Source of the DNA: Tetraselmis striata
Taxonomy: Eukaryota > Chlorophyta > Chlorodendrophyceae > Chlorodendrales > Chlorodendraceae
Length of the DNA: 64,000 nucleotides
Direction of reading: 5' to 3'
Assembly: GCA_006384855.1 (NCBI GenBank)
Contig: VCJN01001151.1
Coordinates: 1-64,000 of the forward strand
Positions within the stretch are counted from its first letter, which is position 1, and every line of letters begins with the position of its first letter. The position numbers and the translations under genes are program-made. Positions 42,901-53,450 of this stretch are shown here, piece after piece. The notes beneath the pieces were generated by a model. The model was not told the DNA's origin. It worked only from the letters and a program-made list of their open reading frames with translations, and searched no databases.

Positions 42901-45900
42901 TTACTGCCACCCGCGTGCCGGAGAATGCCCGAGGGGTGCCGTAGGTGGCGCATCAGCATGGCGTATCTGGACTATGTTATCGCAGTTAATCGGCCACCTG
43001 CACACGACGCCGTCCGCTAGACAGGGCACGAATGGCAGCTCTGCTACATATGAGTATGAGCCATGCCTGGTTACATATTATGCCTCTACGTCTCAGGATG
43101 ATGTCAACCTGTGAATAACTCGAGCCAAAGTGTGCTGACAAAATACAGTGTGAACAGTATTTTATGGTGCAGGATACGCGTGACACTCTCAGCACTATTG
43201 TGTCCTATTTGGCGAGTAACAACGACAATACTGACCCGTAGAGCCTAATCTTTTGCTGTATTGTCGCCCGGGCGCCAGTAACTGGCCCCTTCACGTCCGC
43301 TGCAGAAAACGACGGAAATAAGCATAATTCTCGTAGGAGCCGCAGCTCGTATTAATACACACTGCTAGCGAGTCCAAATGAGTGCAAGCAGTGTAATGTC
43401 AAAACTCATAGGACGATTAGGAGAGCTCCCCCTCGCAGGATAAACAATCTCCGTTTTATTCCCCCCCACAACAAGCAGTTTGCCCCCCCCCCCCCCCCCC
43501 CCCCCCGTCTCACCACTGGTTTCATCATGTTCGTTGTGCCCACAGGCTGCCGGCTTTGACGTGACGGTGCTAGAGGTGGACACCAGCTTCGACGCGCGAG
43601 CGCAGGGCTACGGGCTGACCATCCAGCGGCTGGACGCGCTGCGCGCGATGGATGTGGACCTGGGCCCCGACGACGCGCCTTCCACCTCGCACTTCAGCTT
43701 CACACCCGACGGCGCCATCCTTGGGCTTCTTTGGCGAGGCGTTCAGCCGAGGCGCGCGCGGGCGCAAGGAGCGCAGCGGTTCTGGCCGATTCGTTCACAT
43801 CCCGCGACAGGTGCGACCTAACGTATCGACTGGCGCTCGTGTTGTCCTGTGCCAAGCCTGGAGATATAGTAGCCCTCTCTGCATCTATAGCCCGAAGCCC
43901 ATATACAAACAGCACACCCGGGGCTTATCGTCCCAAAAGTAAAATAATTGTTCGCTGCAATGCCTCGAGTGCTTTACCGCTCGTGCTCGTTTATTAGGAT
44001 TCGGATGTTTTCTTAATGTCGCCGTCCTTCATAGCGAACAGTAAGTAGCGCTAATCGTACTCGCCATATCTCGCGACTACCTCTGAATATTCACATATAT
44101 ACAGCATGGCAACAGTGCAGCACGCATGATGTCGACGCGGGCTATCGCCTGCCCGAACCACATCCGCAAAAAAATGTACAAGAGACAAGTGTAGGACCCA
44201 GGGAGTTCTCGTACCCGTACCCGTCGTACCCACTTGACATATATGGAGTCTAGCCGCAAAGGACTAATCGGTATGACCCATGGATCGAAATCATCGGCTT
44301 GGCAGGTGCTGCGGCAACGCATATTGGAGCGCGTGCGCCCCGGCACTATCCGCTGGGGCTCCAAGCTCGCGAAGTACGAGTGCCGCGACGGCGGCGTGGA
44401 CGTCACGCTGACGGACGGCACCGTGCTGAACGCGGCGCTGCTGGTGGGCTCGGACGGCATCTTCTCCACCGTGCGCCGCCAGCTGGCCCTCCCGGGCGAC
44501 CGCCTGAACTACGTGGGCCTGGTGGTGGTGCTCGGCATCGTGGATGACACGGTGCTGCCGGTGCCACTGGCGCGCCGCCGCATCTTCGAGACGATGGACG
44601 GCAAGACGCGGCTCTACGCGATGCCTTTCACGACCACATCCACCATGTGGCAGCTCTCGTTCCCTGGCACGGAGGCCGAGGCAAGTCCGGCTTCGTAGTG
44701 ACAAATATTTGCCTCGTACGCGGTTAAATGCATATTCCGTGATATCCTACTTCGCGATATCTGTACGGGTATGTCATCATAGTCGGCGTTTTTGACACCA
44801 GGTAGTTCCATTTATTTCCCAAACATCACTCCGAGACTCGGCCAATCTTCCAGCGCTAGTATAATCATTTCTTTATTATATTAAGAGTTCGACATATATG
44901 TAATTACTGCTGAGTCTGTCTTATATATTCTTAGTTTATCACACTTTTTGTGCGTTGCAATAATCTTTTGACCGCTCTGTCATGGCCAGGCTCGCGAGTA
45001 CTCCAAAAATGCAGGCACGCTCAAGGCGGAGATCCTGCGGCGCTGCGGCGCGTGGCACGCTCCCATCCCGGAAATGCTCCGCGCCACGCCACTGACCGGT
45101 ATGTCGGGCTACCCGGTGTACGACCGCGAGCTGCTGGAGCCCGGGGTGCTGCGACCCGCAGCAGAGGCCGCTCGCCGGGTGACGCTCATCGGCGATGCTG
45201 CGCACCCGATGACGCCCTTCAAGGCACAGGGCGCCAATCAGGTGAGGAGGCCAGAAACGTGACGCAACCTTGACAGAAGAACATATAAATAGCTCATATG
45301 TTTACGTAAGTCAACCGTGGGTTACATTCCAGTGAATTCTTACTTTAATAAAATAATAAGGTCATTTTTAATATTTACAATATAATATATTATCGTCAAA
45401 GGTTTTGCAGGAAGTTTTGTTGTGTCCATTTTGCACTGAAACCAGGTAATAAATGAACATTCCCCAGGGGTTGTATTTGTCCTGCCTTTGGGGTTGTGTG
45501 CTGACCTGTCGTTGTCGTGGGAATCCGCTGTGCGACGCAGGCCATCAGCGATGCGGCCCTGCTGGCGGACTGCCTGGCGGATGGCGTGCGGCGCCTGGGG
45601 CCAGCGAGTGGCCTACAGGCCGCGCTGCCGGTGTTCGAGGCCAAGATGCTCGCACGCAGCGCGCGCATGGTGGTCTCCAGCCGCCAGAAGGCACAGGAGC
45701 TGCACAGCGCGCTCGCGCTACAGCCGGCGCGGAAGACGCAGCGCGAGGCGGGCGTGGACATGGGCACCGTCATCCAGCGCCTGCGCGCCGGTGCCATTGG
45801 GGCTCAGGCGGCGGAGGACCCGCGCGGGCTGGATGCCGTGGTGACCGCCGTCATGGAGGGCTGTCTGTCGCTGGCGCCTGGCACGCCCAGCACCAAGGCC

Positions 45901-46341
45901 GCCAACGGTGCACAGATTAAAAAGAGCGGCAAGCAGCGCAGCAGCAGGCCTGAAGCGACCGCGGGTGGTTTCGATGGACCTGAGCCTGAGGCACCTGTGA
46001 AAGTGAAGAAGGCCAAGAAGGTGAAGATTGACGGCGCGTGCGAGGCGCCGCCTGGACTGGGCGACACACAGAAGAAAGCCAAAGGAAAGAAGCGGGCCAG
46101 GACAGAGGCGGTGGGAGGGCCGCAGCCGAGCGAGCCTCCCCCAGACAGTAGCGCCGCAATGCAGAAAGCGCACGAAAGGAATAAGCAGAGGAAGCTTGCG
46201 GTTGGGAAGCTCGTGGCTCCCGATGCCTCGAGGAAGCTTGCGGGGGGTGCGGTCGCCCTGCCCAAGCGTGCACCTCTTGGCACCGATCCGAAGCATGAAA
46301 CCGTAAACGCAAAGAAGAAAAAGAAGAAGGCCAAGGCATGA
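39951..46341 (+). CDS. Fusion of ANTAWAFAK-type helical repeats with a FAD monooxygenase and a basic tail, eight exons
   Basis: Exons: 39951-40352, about 40739-41289, 41385-41633, 42275-42865, 43546-43810, 44306-44680, 44990-45241, 45541-46341; junctions are phase 0 except inside exons 2 and 5, where indels obscure it. Exon 1 is a family-like N-terminus (ALRQAAGVEALLATAAGAAH, LNAIHLSAAWNSLG). Exons 2-4 hold about 11 repeats such as DLANTAWAYAKLGQFDAGLF, as found next to RAP domains in organelle RNA-binding proteins; no RAP domain is seen. The same exon 4 frame runs on into GTIVVAGGGIGGAAAAVALQ (FAD Rossmann GxGxxG); exon 5 continues AAGFDVTVLEVD; exon 6 has LVGSDGIFSTVRRQL; exons 7-8 give GDAAHPMTPFKAQGANQ joined to AISDAALLADCL, as in salicylate-hydroxylase-like monooxygenases. 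The end is Lys-rich (VKVKKAKKVKI ... KKKKKKAKA). Intron 6 is GC-AG (GAG|GCAAGT). Frame breaks at about 41010, 41185 and 43730 are single-base changes. About 1160 residues. The substrate is unknown. Confidence 0.75.
41840..41892. repeat. ATAC/ATAT microsatellite in intron 3 of the fusion gene
   Basis: A run of TATACATACATACATACATA-type repeats lies in the intron between exons 3 and 4. Confidence 0.9.
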
Positions 46342-46344
46342 GAG

Positions 46345-46734
46345 GGCGTGGCGCTGCCGTGACACGCCATGTAACAGCCGGCGAGGGGGTTGCTCATGTT
46401 CTGTCACTGGTCCATGAGCATCCCACAGCAACATGGCTCAGAGCAGACCGGCAGGGGGTAGGGCTCTGCTGAGGTGGTCCCGCAATGCCAGCCAGCCAAG
46501 GGCAGCGATCCCAATGCCCCGAGCGGCTTCTCAGGAGCGATGCGGCACCTTCACATACCCCCCCCCCCCCCCCCCCCCCGTCCCTTGCGCCATGGCCCCG
46601 GATCATTTACGAGACTCTTTGGCAAAGTGTTGATTCTTTATAAAAAATACTATTATATATCATTGCGTGTTGCGGTAGTAACGTGGGGTCGCAGCGCAGA
46701 GAAACCGCCCCAGCTGACTCTCACCAGCTCGACC
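46345..46734. other. Convergent 3' intergenic region with C-run
   Basis: Between the fusion gene (+) and the TBL-like gene (-). It holds the TGTAA box and a C-run at 46559-46580. In unit 2 the C-run is a few bases longer (55328-55350). Confidence 0.6.
46370..46374 (+). promoter_or_regulatory. TGTAA polyadenylation signal, unit 1
   Basis: TGTAA lies 29 bases after the stop codon of the fusion gene. TGTAA is the usual poly(A) signal of volvocalean green algae. The same string is at 55139-55143 in unit 2. Confidence 0.5.
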
Positions 46735-48390
46735 TCAGCGCGCCCGCCAGAATGTTCGCGAGATGTCCGACAGCAGGATGTGCGCCAGGGCGCTGAGCAC
46801 GCTGCCGTCGTAGGCGCACCAGTGGGTGCAGTCCAGCATACCCCTGTTGACCCTGTTGTGCAGCTCCGGGTGCGCCGCCAGCATTTGCCAGCTGCGGAAG
46901 ATGTGCATCGGTGCCACGCTCAGCAGGTGCGCGTCGTCCAAAATGCGCAGCGTCATCTTGTTCCGGAAGTTGCTGAGCTGCGCCGGCTGCGCGCGCTCCA
47001 TGCAGCCGGGCTTGACCTTGCCGCGCCGCCTGTAGTACAGCCCCCCCTTGCTGTTGAAGTGCTGCGGCGCGGTCTCGAGCCACACCAGGTGCGGCAGCGG
47101 CTGCGCCCGCCCCCGCGCGGCCGCCTGGAAGAAGCGGGCCATGCTCTGCACCGCTCGCGGGACGCCAGCCGCGTCGTTGTGCCACAGCCCGAAGTTGAGC
47201 ACGTGCACGTCGTCCGGGGCGCTGTTAAGGAAGCAGGAGACGCTCTCGGGGCTCGCCCAGGCGCTGTCCTTCCACTTCTCCCCAAAGCACAGCTTCAATT
47301 TTCCAAACCTGCGTCGCATCAACGGTGTCGGCAGCGGTCTAAAGGAAACGTTATGATACTATGACTCGCTGACTGTGACAAGCATGTGCGAGGCAGCGGG
47401 GTGGCGAATGCGGGTGCGATTAATACACTTCAGCATTTGCAACGTCCAGTAACAGCAAACTGAGCAATTTGCCCCGTTGCGGCTGCTACCTGACGCATGG
47501 CGAATCCGGCACACACATGCGAGACGACAGCTTCGGGTTCCACTTAAGCGGCTTCTGCAGCAGCTGGCCGCCGACGCCTTGTTTCCCCCAGGCGATGCGC
47601 ACGGAGGGCTGGTTCCGCAGTCGCGCGGCTCGGCGACTTGCGGCGGATACCAACAGCGCTCGCCGGCCGCCACTCCTGCAAGGACCGCCGGTTTCCGCGG
47701 GCGGTGCCACAACATACATATCAGAGGGGGAATACACGAGAGCCGCCGTCGCCAAGTTCCGCGTCCGACAGCATACGTCTGGCATCATTCCGGCCTGTCG
47801 AGCGCGCCTCACCCGTAGTGTTCGCCCGTCGCGTTGTATCCCGTGCCGTCGTTCAAGACGGGCGGGGCGCCCTCGGAGACGTGGCGGCTGAGAAAGCATA
47901 GCAGGTGGTCCCACAGCTGCAGCGTCAACGAGTCGCCCCAGAACCACACCGTTCGCGGCTCCGCGGGCATCCACGCCGCAATATCCGCTGGGTCGAAGGC
48001 GGCGCAACCGGGCGAGGGCGATACCGCTGGTAAAGTGTCGCACCGCGCGTTGTAAAACTTGACGTTGTCGGTCAGATCGCCGCACCACCCGTTGCGTCTG
48101 CCCGGGGGCGGCAGCTTCGCCTGAAGCTGACGCTGGTAGCCTGCGACGCCTGGCGGTGCCCTGGTGGTCATGACCAGCGAGCAGGCGGAGGTGGGGGCGT
48201 CGTTGGCGTGCGGCGCGATCCCGCCCGCTTTGCCGGCGAGCGCCTCCAGCGTGCCAGCCACCCTCGGCACCCTATTCGCGCAAGTCACCGCCAGCGCCAC
48301 CACCGCTACCAGCCACGTGGTGCGAGCCTGCATGCTGGATCGCCGCCGCCGCTGCCATCCATGCATGTAGAGACTGTGGCGAGCGGCCAT
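46735..48390 (-). CDS. PC-esterase / TBL-like O-acetyltransferase, unit 1, three exons
   Basis: Exons 48390-47813, 47636-47490 and 47308-46735 join in phase (GG|GTGAGG donor, GCAAG acceptor; CAG|GTAGCA donor, GACGCAG acceptor) to give about 432 residues. A membrane anchor near residues 22-40 (TTWLVAVVALAVTCANRV) after a basic stretch suggests a type II Golgi protein. Residues 149-158 carry VWFWGDSLTL with the GDS nucleophile motif. Residues 401-406 are DCTHWC, the D-x-x-H motif that completes the Ser-His-Asp triad in the PC-esterase family (TBL, CASD1). These enzymes transfer acetyl groups to polysaccharides or glycans. Cys-rich spacing (NGWCGD, NARCD, GCAAFD) fits the TBL-type domain. The start was chosen at ATG 48390; upstream in-frame ATGs exist. 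It is divergent in orientation from the PAT element's 3' end and convergent with the fusion gene. Confidence 0.7.
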
Positions 48391-48730
48391 AGGAGGCGCA
48401 GCAGTGAACGACGCGAGGCCCCGCGAAGAAGGTGGGGCTGACTCCGCGAGAGCGCCGCCTGCCGTGAAGACGCCCACTGGTGGGCTGACGTCTTGTTGGT
48501 ATTTCCGTCCAAAGCTGACGACCACGGCTTGCTGCATGCAGGCGCGATAGATACGCACGGTTGCCGATGCGACCGGGCCGGGGGCAACGTGGCGGAGAGG
48601 TGTGGACGGGTGGCGGTCGTCGCCTCACCGCTCCTCGCTACTGAGGTCAACGTGCGCAGTAAAGATACGCGCCGTGCGCGCGCTGCTGCTGATGCGCTGG
48701 ATGCGCTACGGATGATGTGACGTTAGCAAG

Positions 48731-48756
48731 GCAGGGGGCCTCGCGGTTTTGCCAAA
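48731..48756 (-). repeat. PAT-like B2 repeat, unit 1
   Basis: The plus strand reads GCAGGGGGCCTCGCGGTTTT followed by GCCAAA. It matches B1 at 49040-49062 (GCAGGGGGCTCGCAGTTTTG) except for a few bases, in the same orientation. Confidence 0.75.
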
Positions 48757-48834
48757 CAGGTGTCAGATCTCTTACAACGTTTGGCACAGGGGCTCAGGCC
48801 CCAAAGCACGCATGAAAGGGTTGGAAAGGGTGGG

Positions 48835-49030
48835 TTGCGCTAGCTGGAAGCTGGCGCAAAGGCAGAAGGTGGAGACACCGCCGCGTCGCGGGGCGTCATA
48901 TCGGGGTGAGGGATGGACGTGGGCACACGGCAGTAGCGTACTAGCCGCGTATGGCGGAATTGTAACGTCGGGTAACACCCGTCGTACTTAGCACCATGCA
49001 ATTCAAACCTCTAAAATTCTCAATATGACC
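48835..49030 (-). repeat. PAT-like A2 repeat, unit 1
   Basis: About 196 bp from GTTGCGCTAGCTGGAAG to TTCTCAATATGACC (plus sense). It is repeated at 57605-57801 (A2, unit 2) and 62205-62410 (A1, unit 2), and at 4321-4515 in inverted orientation, as expected for an element on the other strand. Confidence 0.85.
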
Positions 49031-49062
49031 ATTATTTAAGCAGGGGGCTCGCAGTTTTGCCA

Positions 49063-50141
49063 TCATGTCGCCCTTTGGCGTGGCAGCCTGGCTGGTTGAC
49101 CGCCCCAGGGGGTCATCCAGCCAAAGAGGTGCCATGCTGCCGGACACGGCAGCACTGTTGGGTCGATGTAGTCGAGCACCACGCTGGACTCCATCGCGCC
49201 CAGCCGCCGAAGTACTTGATCTTTTGCATCGTCACGCCGATCACGTACGCGGCTGCTGTGGCCCCCTTGCGGAGGGAGTGGGACGTCCACGCGAACCCCG
49301 CGGGGGGGGGGGGGAAGGGGGGGGGGGGGGGGGGGCTCGTGAACTGCTGTCAGCACCAGTTGCAACCAGCTAGTGAGGGTGTCCGCCGTCCATTTGGCCT
49401 GCCCGTCGCGCAGGCTGATGGCTCATCGCGCCGCTAGCACGCGGCCGCCGGCGAACACCTGACGGGCGGCTTCAAAGTAGTGCAGCAGCTCCGCGATGTC
49501 GGCATGCGCTGACGCTGGCAGCTGATACAACAACTTCTTGCTTGCATCCGCGCCACGCTTGCCTTTCCGGTCACGATGGTATAGGAGGATTCCGCCGTCC
49601 GGGCCGACCGTGAGGTCGCCCGTACGACACTCCACCCCCGCTCCTCCGCGGCAGAAAAACAGACAAAGCACGACTGCCAGGCTGGCGCGGAACAGCTCCA
49701 CGCGCACCACGGTACTTGGGTCCGTGCCCTAGGTAGGTCCCAGCTCCAGCCGTAGGGCTTTTGCCAGGGTCAGGGCTTTCAGCACCACACGCGCGGGCAA
49801 TGGGGCCCGGGTTTAGCGGCACTACCTGCGACGCCGCAAGGCCCTTGCGGACCATGCTCACCAGATCGCCCAGAGCCATCGGCTCCCGGCCGTGGTCCTT
49901 GAAGAAGGTCCTTGAAGTTGTTGACGGCCGACAGGTAAGGCTGCAAGCTGGAGGCTTTGATCCTTCCCAGGTTGCCCAACCACGTGACGTACCGTGCCAT
50001 AGTCCCGGGGTCAGCAGCCAGGGCCGGTCGCCGCTCCTCTTCGCAGAAACGGAAATATTGCTTCATGCAACTGGCGTAAGATACCGCACGCAGTGGCCGG
50101 CGCCTAAGGAGCTGATAGGAGCTCCAGGGTTTGGACGCCAA
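49063..50141 (-). pseudogene. DIRS-type tyrosine recombinase, unit 1
   Basis: Frames in order on the minus strand: the core-binding part (YASCMKQYFRFCEEERRPAL, TMARYVTWLGNLGRIKASSL, YLSAVNNFKDL; ATG 50141), then EPMALGDLVSMVRKGLAA, then catalytic box A with RASLAVVLCLFFCRGGAG and VECRTGDLTVGPDGGILLYH. Next come box B (FAWTSHSLRKGATAAAYVIG, HxxR motif) and FGGW, and the tyrosine in VVLDYIDP. Frame changes separate these parts, and an extended C-run (plus-strand G 49301-49335) lies within the coding stretch just before box B. Residues R, HxxR and Y are all recognisable, so the loss of function is by frame rather than by active-site change. Confidence 0.8.
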
Positions 50142-50441
50142 GGGTGTCAGACCCTAGAACCCGTGTCATGTACGGGCGCGTCGAATCAGCCCATGGTGTC
50201 GTACAGCTCGCGACCTCGACGCGGTACTTCACCGCTGCAGTTCGTACTGGTGCCGCACGTACAGCCGGTAGTTGGTGGCCGTTGCCCGGAAACATGGATG
50301 GCGTAGCACTTACGGCCCCTCGCTCGGCGCAGGTAGACCCATGCCGGAAGGGAACGCGGGATACTGTCACGGGCCAGTGAGGCCTGCCGATCATACCTCG
50401 CCCGTCCCGCCGTCCCGGCCGGAACAAACCGGCGCGCGGCG

Positions 50442-52330
50442 TCACGGTGAGCCCCTCCACTGCCATCTCGGTGAGTGCCTGGTGCCACGCCTTGCCCTCC
50501 CATCGCGGGGCGACGACGGTCGCCGCTGCGCCACTCCGCTGCAGCTTCTGCACGAGGTCGGGTAGCAGAGCCAGGGTGCGTTGCACCAATTGTTTTCGCG
50601 GCGGCGCCAGTCCGCATCCGGCGGGTGCAACGAGTCCACCGCCTCGCACGCAGGGTCCAACCACGCCGCGTTGTAGCGGGGGAGCAGGGTGTTGAGGGCG
50701 GACGCGAAGCGGTAGATGGAATGAGGGCCGAACCGGCTCTCCGGTTCCACGAACAGGAGGGGGTGGAGTTGCCAATCGCCGCTGTCGAGGTGCCGGCTTA
50801 GACGGTCCGCCCAGATATTCGCTGCCGAGGGAATGTACCGCGCTCGCAGGTGGATGCCGTGAGAGTCCAGCAAGCACGAGAGTTGTCGCAGCTCGGCCAT
50901 CATCGCGGGAGAGCGTGAGGTTAGGCCCGATAGAACGTGACATACCGCTTGGTTGTCCTCGTGTAGGAGGACGCGCCCGGCGAGGTGGGGGAGGAAGCTT
51001 TCAACGGCAAGTCGGACCGCTTTGAGCTCCTTCCAGGTGATATGCTGGCGCTCGTCCGCCGAGCCCTAGAATCCCCGCGGCTCCAGCATGCCGTTCAACA
51101 CCCCGCCCCACCCGTAGCCTGAGCTGTCGGTGTGCGGATAAGCCGTCTCCACCGGTCGGTGGATGGGCTTGCCGTTGGACTGAATGGGCACCGATGTCCA
51201 CCACTGTAGGTCGCGGCGGAGCTGTGGCGTCATCCGGACGCGCCCGCCCCACCGGTCGCCGACCACGGAGTGGAGCTCCCGCAGGAAGAATCTTGCGGCC
51301 GGGATCGCCAGAAAGAGGCACTGCGCCTGCCCTGCCAGTGATTGCAGCTCGCGCATTGGGAGCCCCTTGGCGTTCCGCGTGGCGCGGCCGATGAGCCGGG
51401 TGGCCTGCCGGGAGAGCCGGTTCAGCTTGTCTGCCGGTGCGTAGAACATGCCGGACGCTGAGTCGATGTCCACCCCCATGTGCATGCCGAACTGGCTGGG
51501 CTCCCAAAAGCCCTTTGTGGGGTTCCGCTGCAGCCCCAAGGCGTCGAGGAGGCTGGCGAGCCGTTGACGGAGGTGGAGCGCCTGCTCCATCGATACGGAG
51601 AAGAGGAGGAAATCGTCCACGTAAGGTAGGATGCACACCCCCCTCCGCCTGGTCCGCCGGAGGTAGCGCTTGCTCCGTGTGGGCTGCGTAGACGATGAGG
51701 GGGGCGCGGGCTCGGGTTTCCGCAGGTGGGTGATGAATACTTGGGTGAGCGAGACGAAGTAATAGGGCGAGAGGCTCCAGCCCATTGGCAGACCCGCGAG
51801 CATGTAGAGCTGACCTCGGACGTCCACGGTGAAGTAGTAGTCTCGGTCCGCCTCCGCGATGCCTAGAGCATAGACGCCATCTTGGAGGTCGAAGGAGAAC
51901 ATGCAGTCTCCCTTTTTGGTTAGGTGGCGCACTCCTTGTAGGGTCTCCATCTTGAGCCGCTTGTGCACACAGTCAGAGTTGAGCACGCGGAGGTCGATGA
52001 TGCAGCGCCACGGGATGACGCCGGGCTTGGGTACTAAAAAGAGTCTTGACACCCACTTGCGGCAGGTGCCAAGCTCCCACGCGCCGGACTCCACGATGCG
52101 GGCAAGCTCGCCCTCGAGGAAGATAAGCTGCACTGGGGTAGGTAGCATCATGCAAGGTGATGCCGTTGTGGAAGTTGGGTGGGGGGCGGTTGTGCTTGAA
52201 GGGGATCCGAACGCCCTCCTGGACCCACCGTAGGACTTGATCGGTCGCCCCGATGTCTTGCCATTGCCGCCATTGCCGCCGCACGCGGTGTCGCATGTAG
52301 CTTGAACTTGGGTAGCATGACTCGGAACGG
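50442..52330 (-). pseudogene. DIRS/PAT-type reverse transcriptase and RNase H, unit 1
   Basis: A long frame reads SRLFLVPKPGVIPWRCIIDL, FSFDLQDGVYALGIAEADRD, LAGLPMGWSLSPYYFVSLTQ, CILPYVDDFLLFSVSMEQAL (YVDD), GLQRNPTKGFWEPSQFGMHM, and then RNase H from HTDSSGYGWGGVLNGMLEPR. A TAG stops the frame at 51066. The same frame then goes on as SADERQHITWKELKAVRLAV, VLLHEDNQAVCHVL and RYIPSAANIWADRLSRHLD (RNase H end and connector). In related elements this position usually holds tryptophan (GFW), so the stop is one base from TGG. The unit 2 copy shares the stop. Confidence 0.9.
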
Positions 52331-52389
52331 CGGGGCACACCGTCATCAGTTCTGCTCCTCGGTAGTCTGCGGGGTAGTAGTCTTCCTCG

Positions 52390-53352
52390 CAGGGTTGCCG
52401 GGCTGAGGCTTGCCCTTGATCTTGTCTTGTCCTTGTTTTTGTCCGCCCTCTCCTTTGTGGCGCGGTCTGCGTGTTTTGCGCGCTCTTGCTCCTTGATGCG
52501 GATGTTGCCGCTGCCGCCTCCGCTCTCTCCGCTGCCGCTGCCCTTGAACTGCGCGGCGGCCTGCGCCTTGGCCGCCTGGTGGAGGCTGACCTCGAGTCCT
52601 TTGTCGTCCATGGCGTTAAGGAGGCCGTCGACGCCATTGCTGGAGCGCTCGGCGGCGGTGGTGTCGAAGAAGCGTGAGTAGACTCGGCGACTCGCTCCTC
52701 GCCGGTAAGCGCCTTCTTGCACTTGAAACGCCGGAGGTAGGTGAGCCGGTCTTCAACAGCCTGCCCGCACGTCGCGATCGTGCGAATCGCGGAGTCGAGT
52801 AGGTCGTTGGCGTCCGCGGTGTCGCGAGCGGTGGCGTTTTTCGCGCGAAGCGTTGCCACATCGTCCGTGAGCGCCGCGTGCGCGGCGGCGGTAAAGACTC
52901 CATAGCACAGCAGGTGGCGATACTCGTCGCGCGTCGCGTGCTTCTTCTCGTCGGTGAGGTAGCGGTCCCGCTCGTCGTTGCGTGGGTTCCACAGCCCGGG
53001 GTTGGTGAGTCCTACAAGGGGCATAGACTCGGCGTATGTCGATCCAGTCGTGCGGGTCGATGAACGCCGCGTGGCCTGGAGATTTTGCAGGGAAACCGGG
53101 GGGAGGGTCGTCCTCCTCCTCGTCACCCTCGAGGCCGTCGGCTGGCGTCGCGGGAATGGGTTTCTGCGGAGGTGGTTGTTGAGTGGAAGAGGTGCGGGAG
53201 TCTAGCTCGTCGAGTCGCAACAGCATCCGCTGCACCAACGCAGCGAGGCTAGCGGTGTGATTCGTCGAACTCGCGGCGTTGCCTCCACCGCACCCCTCCG
53301 AATCGTACATGTCGCCAAGCAACCGCGCCGTGTGTTGTCCATAGTACGGCAT
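52390..53352 (-). pseudogene. PAT-like gag region, unit 1
   Basis: ATG 53352 opens MPYYGQHTARLLGDMYDSEG, then LVQRMLLRLDELDSRTSSTQ, an acidic Pro-rich linker, and PGHAAFIDPHDW. The continuation (ESMPLVGLTNPGLWNPRNDE, RHLLCYGVFTAAAHAALTDD, LLDSAIRTIATCGQAVEDRL) is in the frame that leads into RT. A further shift brings VYSRFFDTTAAERSSNGVDG and AAKAQAAAQFKGSGSG. Role inferred from position only. Confidence 0.6.
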
Positions 53353-53418
53353 GCTGTCGTTATTGCAGTCTGCTGGCGTCGAAAGTCGTTTTTGAGATCG
53401 TGTGTCACCTTACGAGAT

Positions 53419-53450
53419 TTAACCCTAAACCCTAAAACCCGAAAACCCGA
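53419..53450. repeat. Telomere-like repeats at the unit 1/unit 2 junction
   Basis: The sequence reads TAACCCTAAACCCTAAAACC followed by CGAAAACCCGA. This is one CCCTAAA and one CCCTAAAA unit and two degenerate CCCGAAAA-like units. It sits exactly between the broken 5' end of the PAT-like element and the ATAGATATCCCCTCGGTAG block that starts the unit 2 leader. It is absent at the second junction, where the element is complete. Confidence 0.75.

Larger units (their letters stand above)
48731..53418 (-). mobile_element. PAT/Kangaroo-like retrotransposon, unit 1 (5' truncated)
   Basis: Reading the minus strand: gag-like region, reverse transcriptase with RNase H, tyrosine recombinase, then B1 (49062-49040), A2 (49030-48835) and B2 (48756-48731). 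The A1 repeat that should open the element is missing. The sequence stops after TGTGTCACCTTACGAGATT in the plus sense (53409-53418) and continues as telomere-like repeats. Gene order, the recombinase in place of an integrase and the A-B-A-B split direct repeats are those of PAT-type DIRS-order elements (TOC of Chlamydomonas, Kangaroo of Volvox). Confidence 0.85.
44920..53450 (+). repeat. Tandem segmental duplication, unit 1 (about 8.8 kb)
   Basis: It starts near CTTATATATTCTTAGTTTAT (about 44921) and carries the last two exons of the fusion gene (+), the PC-esterase/TBL-like gene (-) and a PAT-like retroelement (-). Unit 2 begins at the same string at about 53692. Corresponding positions differ by 8766-8776 across the unit, and differences are few (scattered single bases, run lengths, one 8-base deletion). 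Identity by eye is above 99 percent in the genes. Confidence 0.9.

Noticed and set aside
45718-46434. Antisense frames over the last exon of the fusion gene (and over its copy at 54487-55203)
   Set aside because: Phe/Arg-rich shadows of the Lys-rich sense frame; the sense strand has family motifs and splice sites.
46474-47364. Plus-strand frame of 296 codons opposite the TBL-like gene
   Set aside because: Rich in His/Arg/Val shadows of the minus-strand exon that carries the DCTHWC motif.
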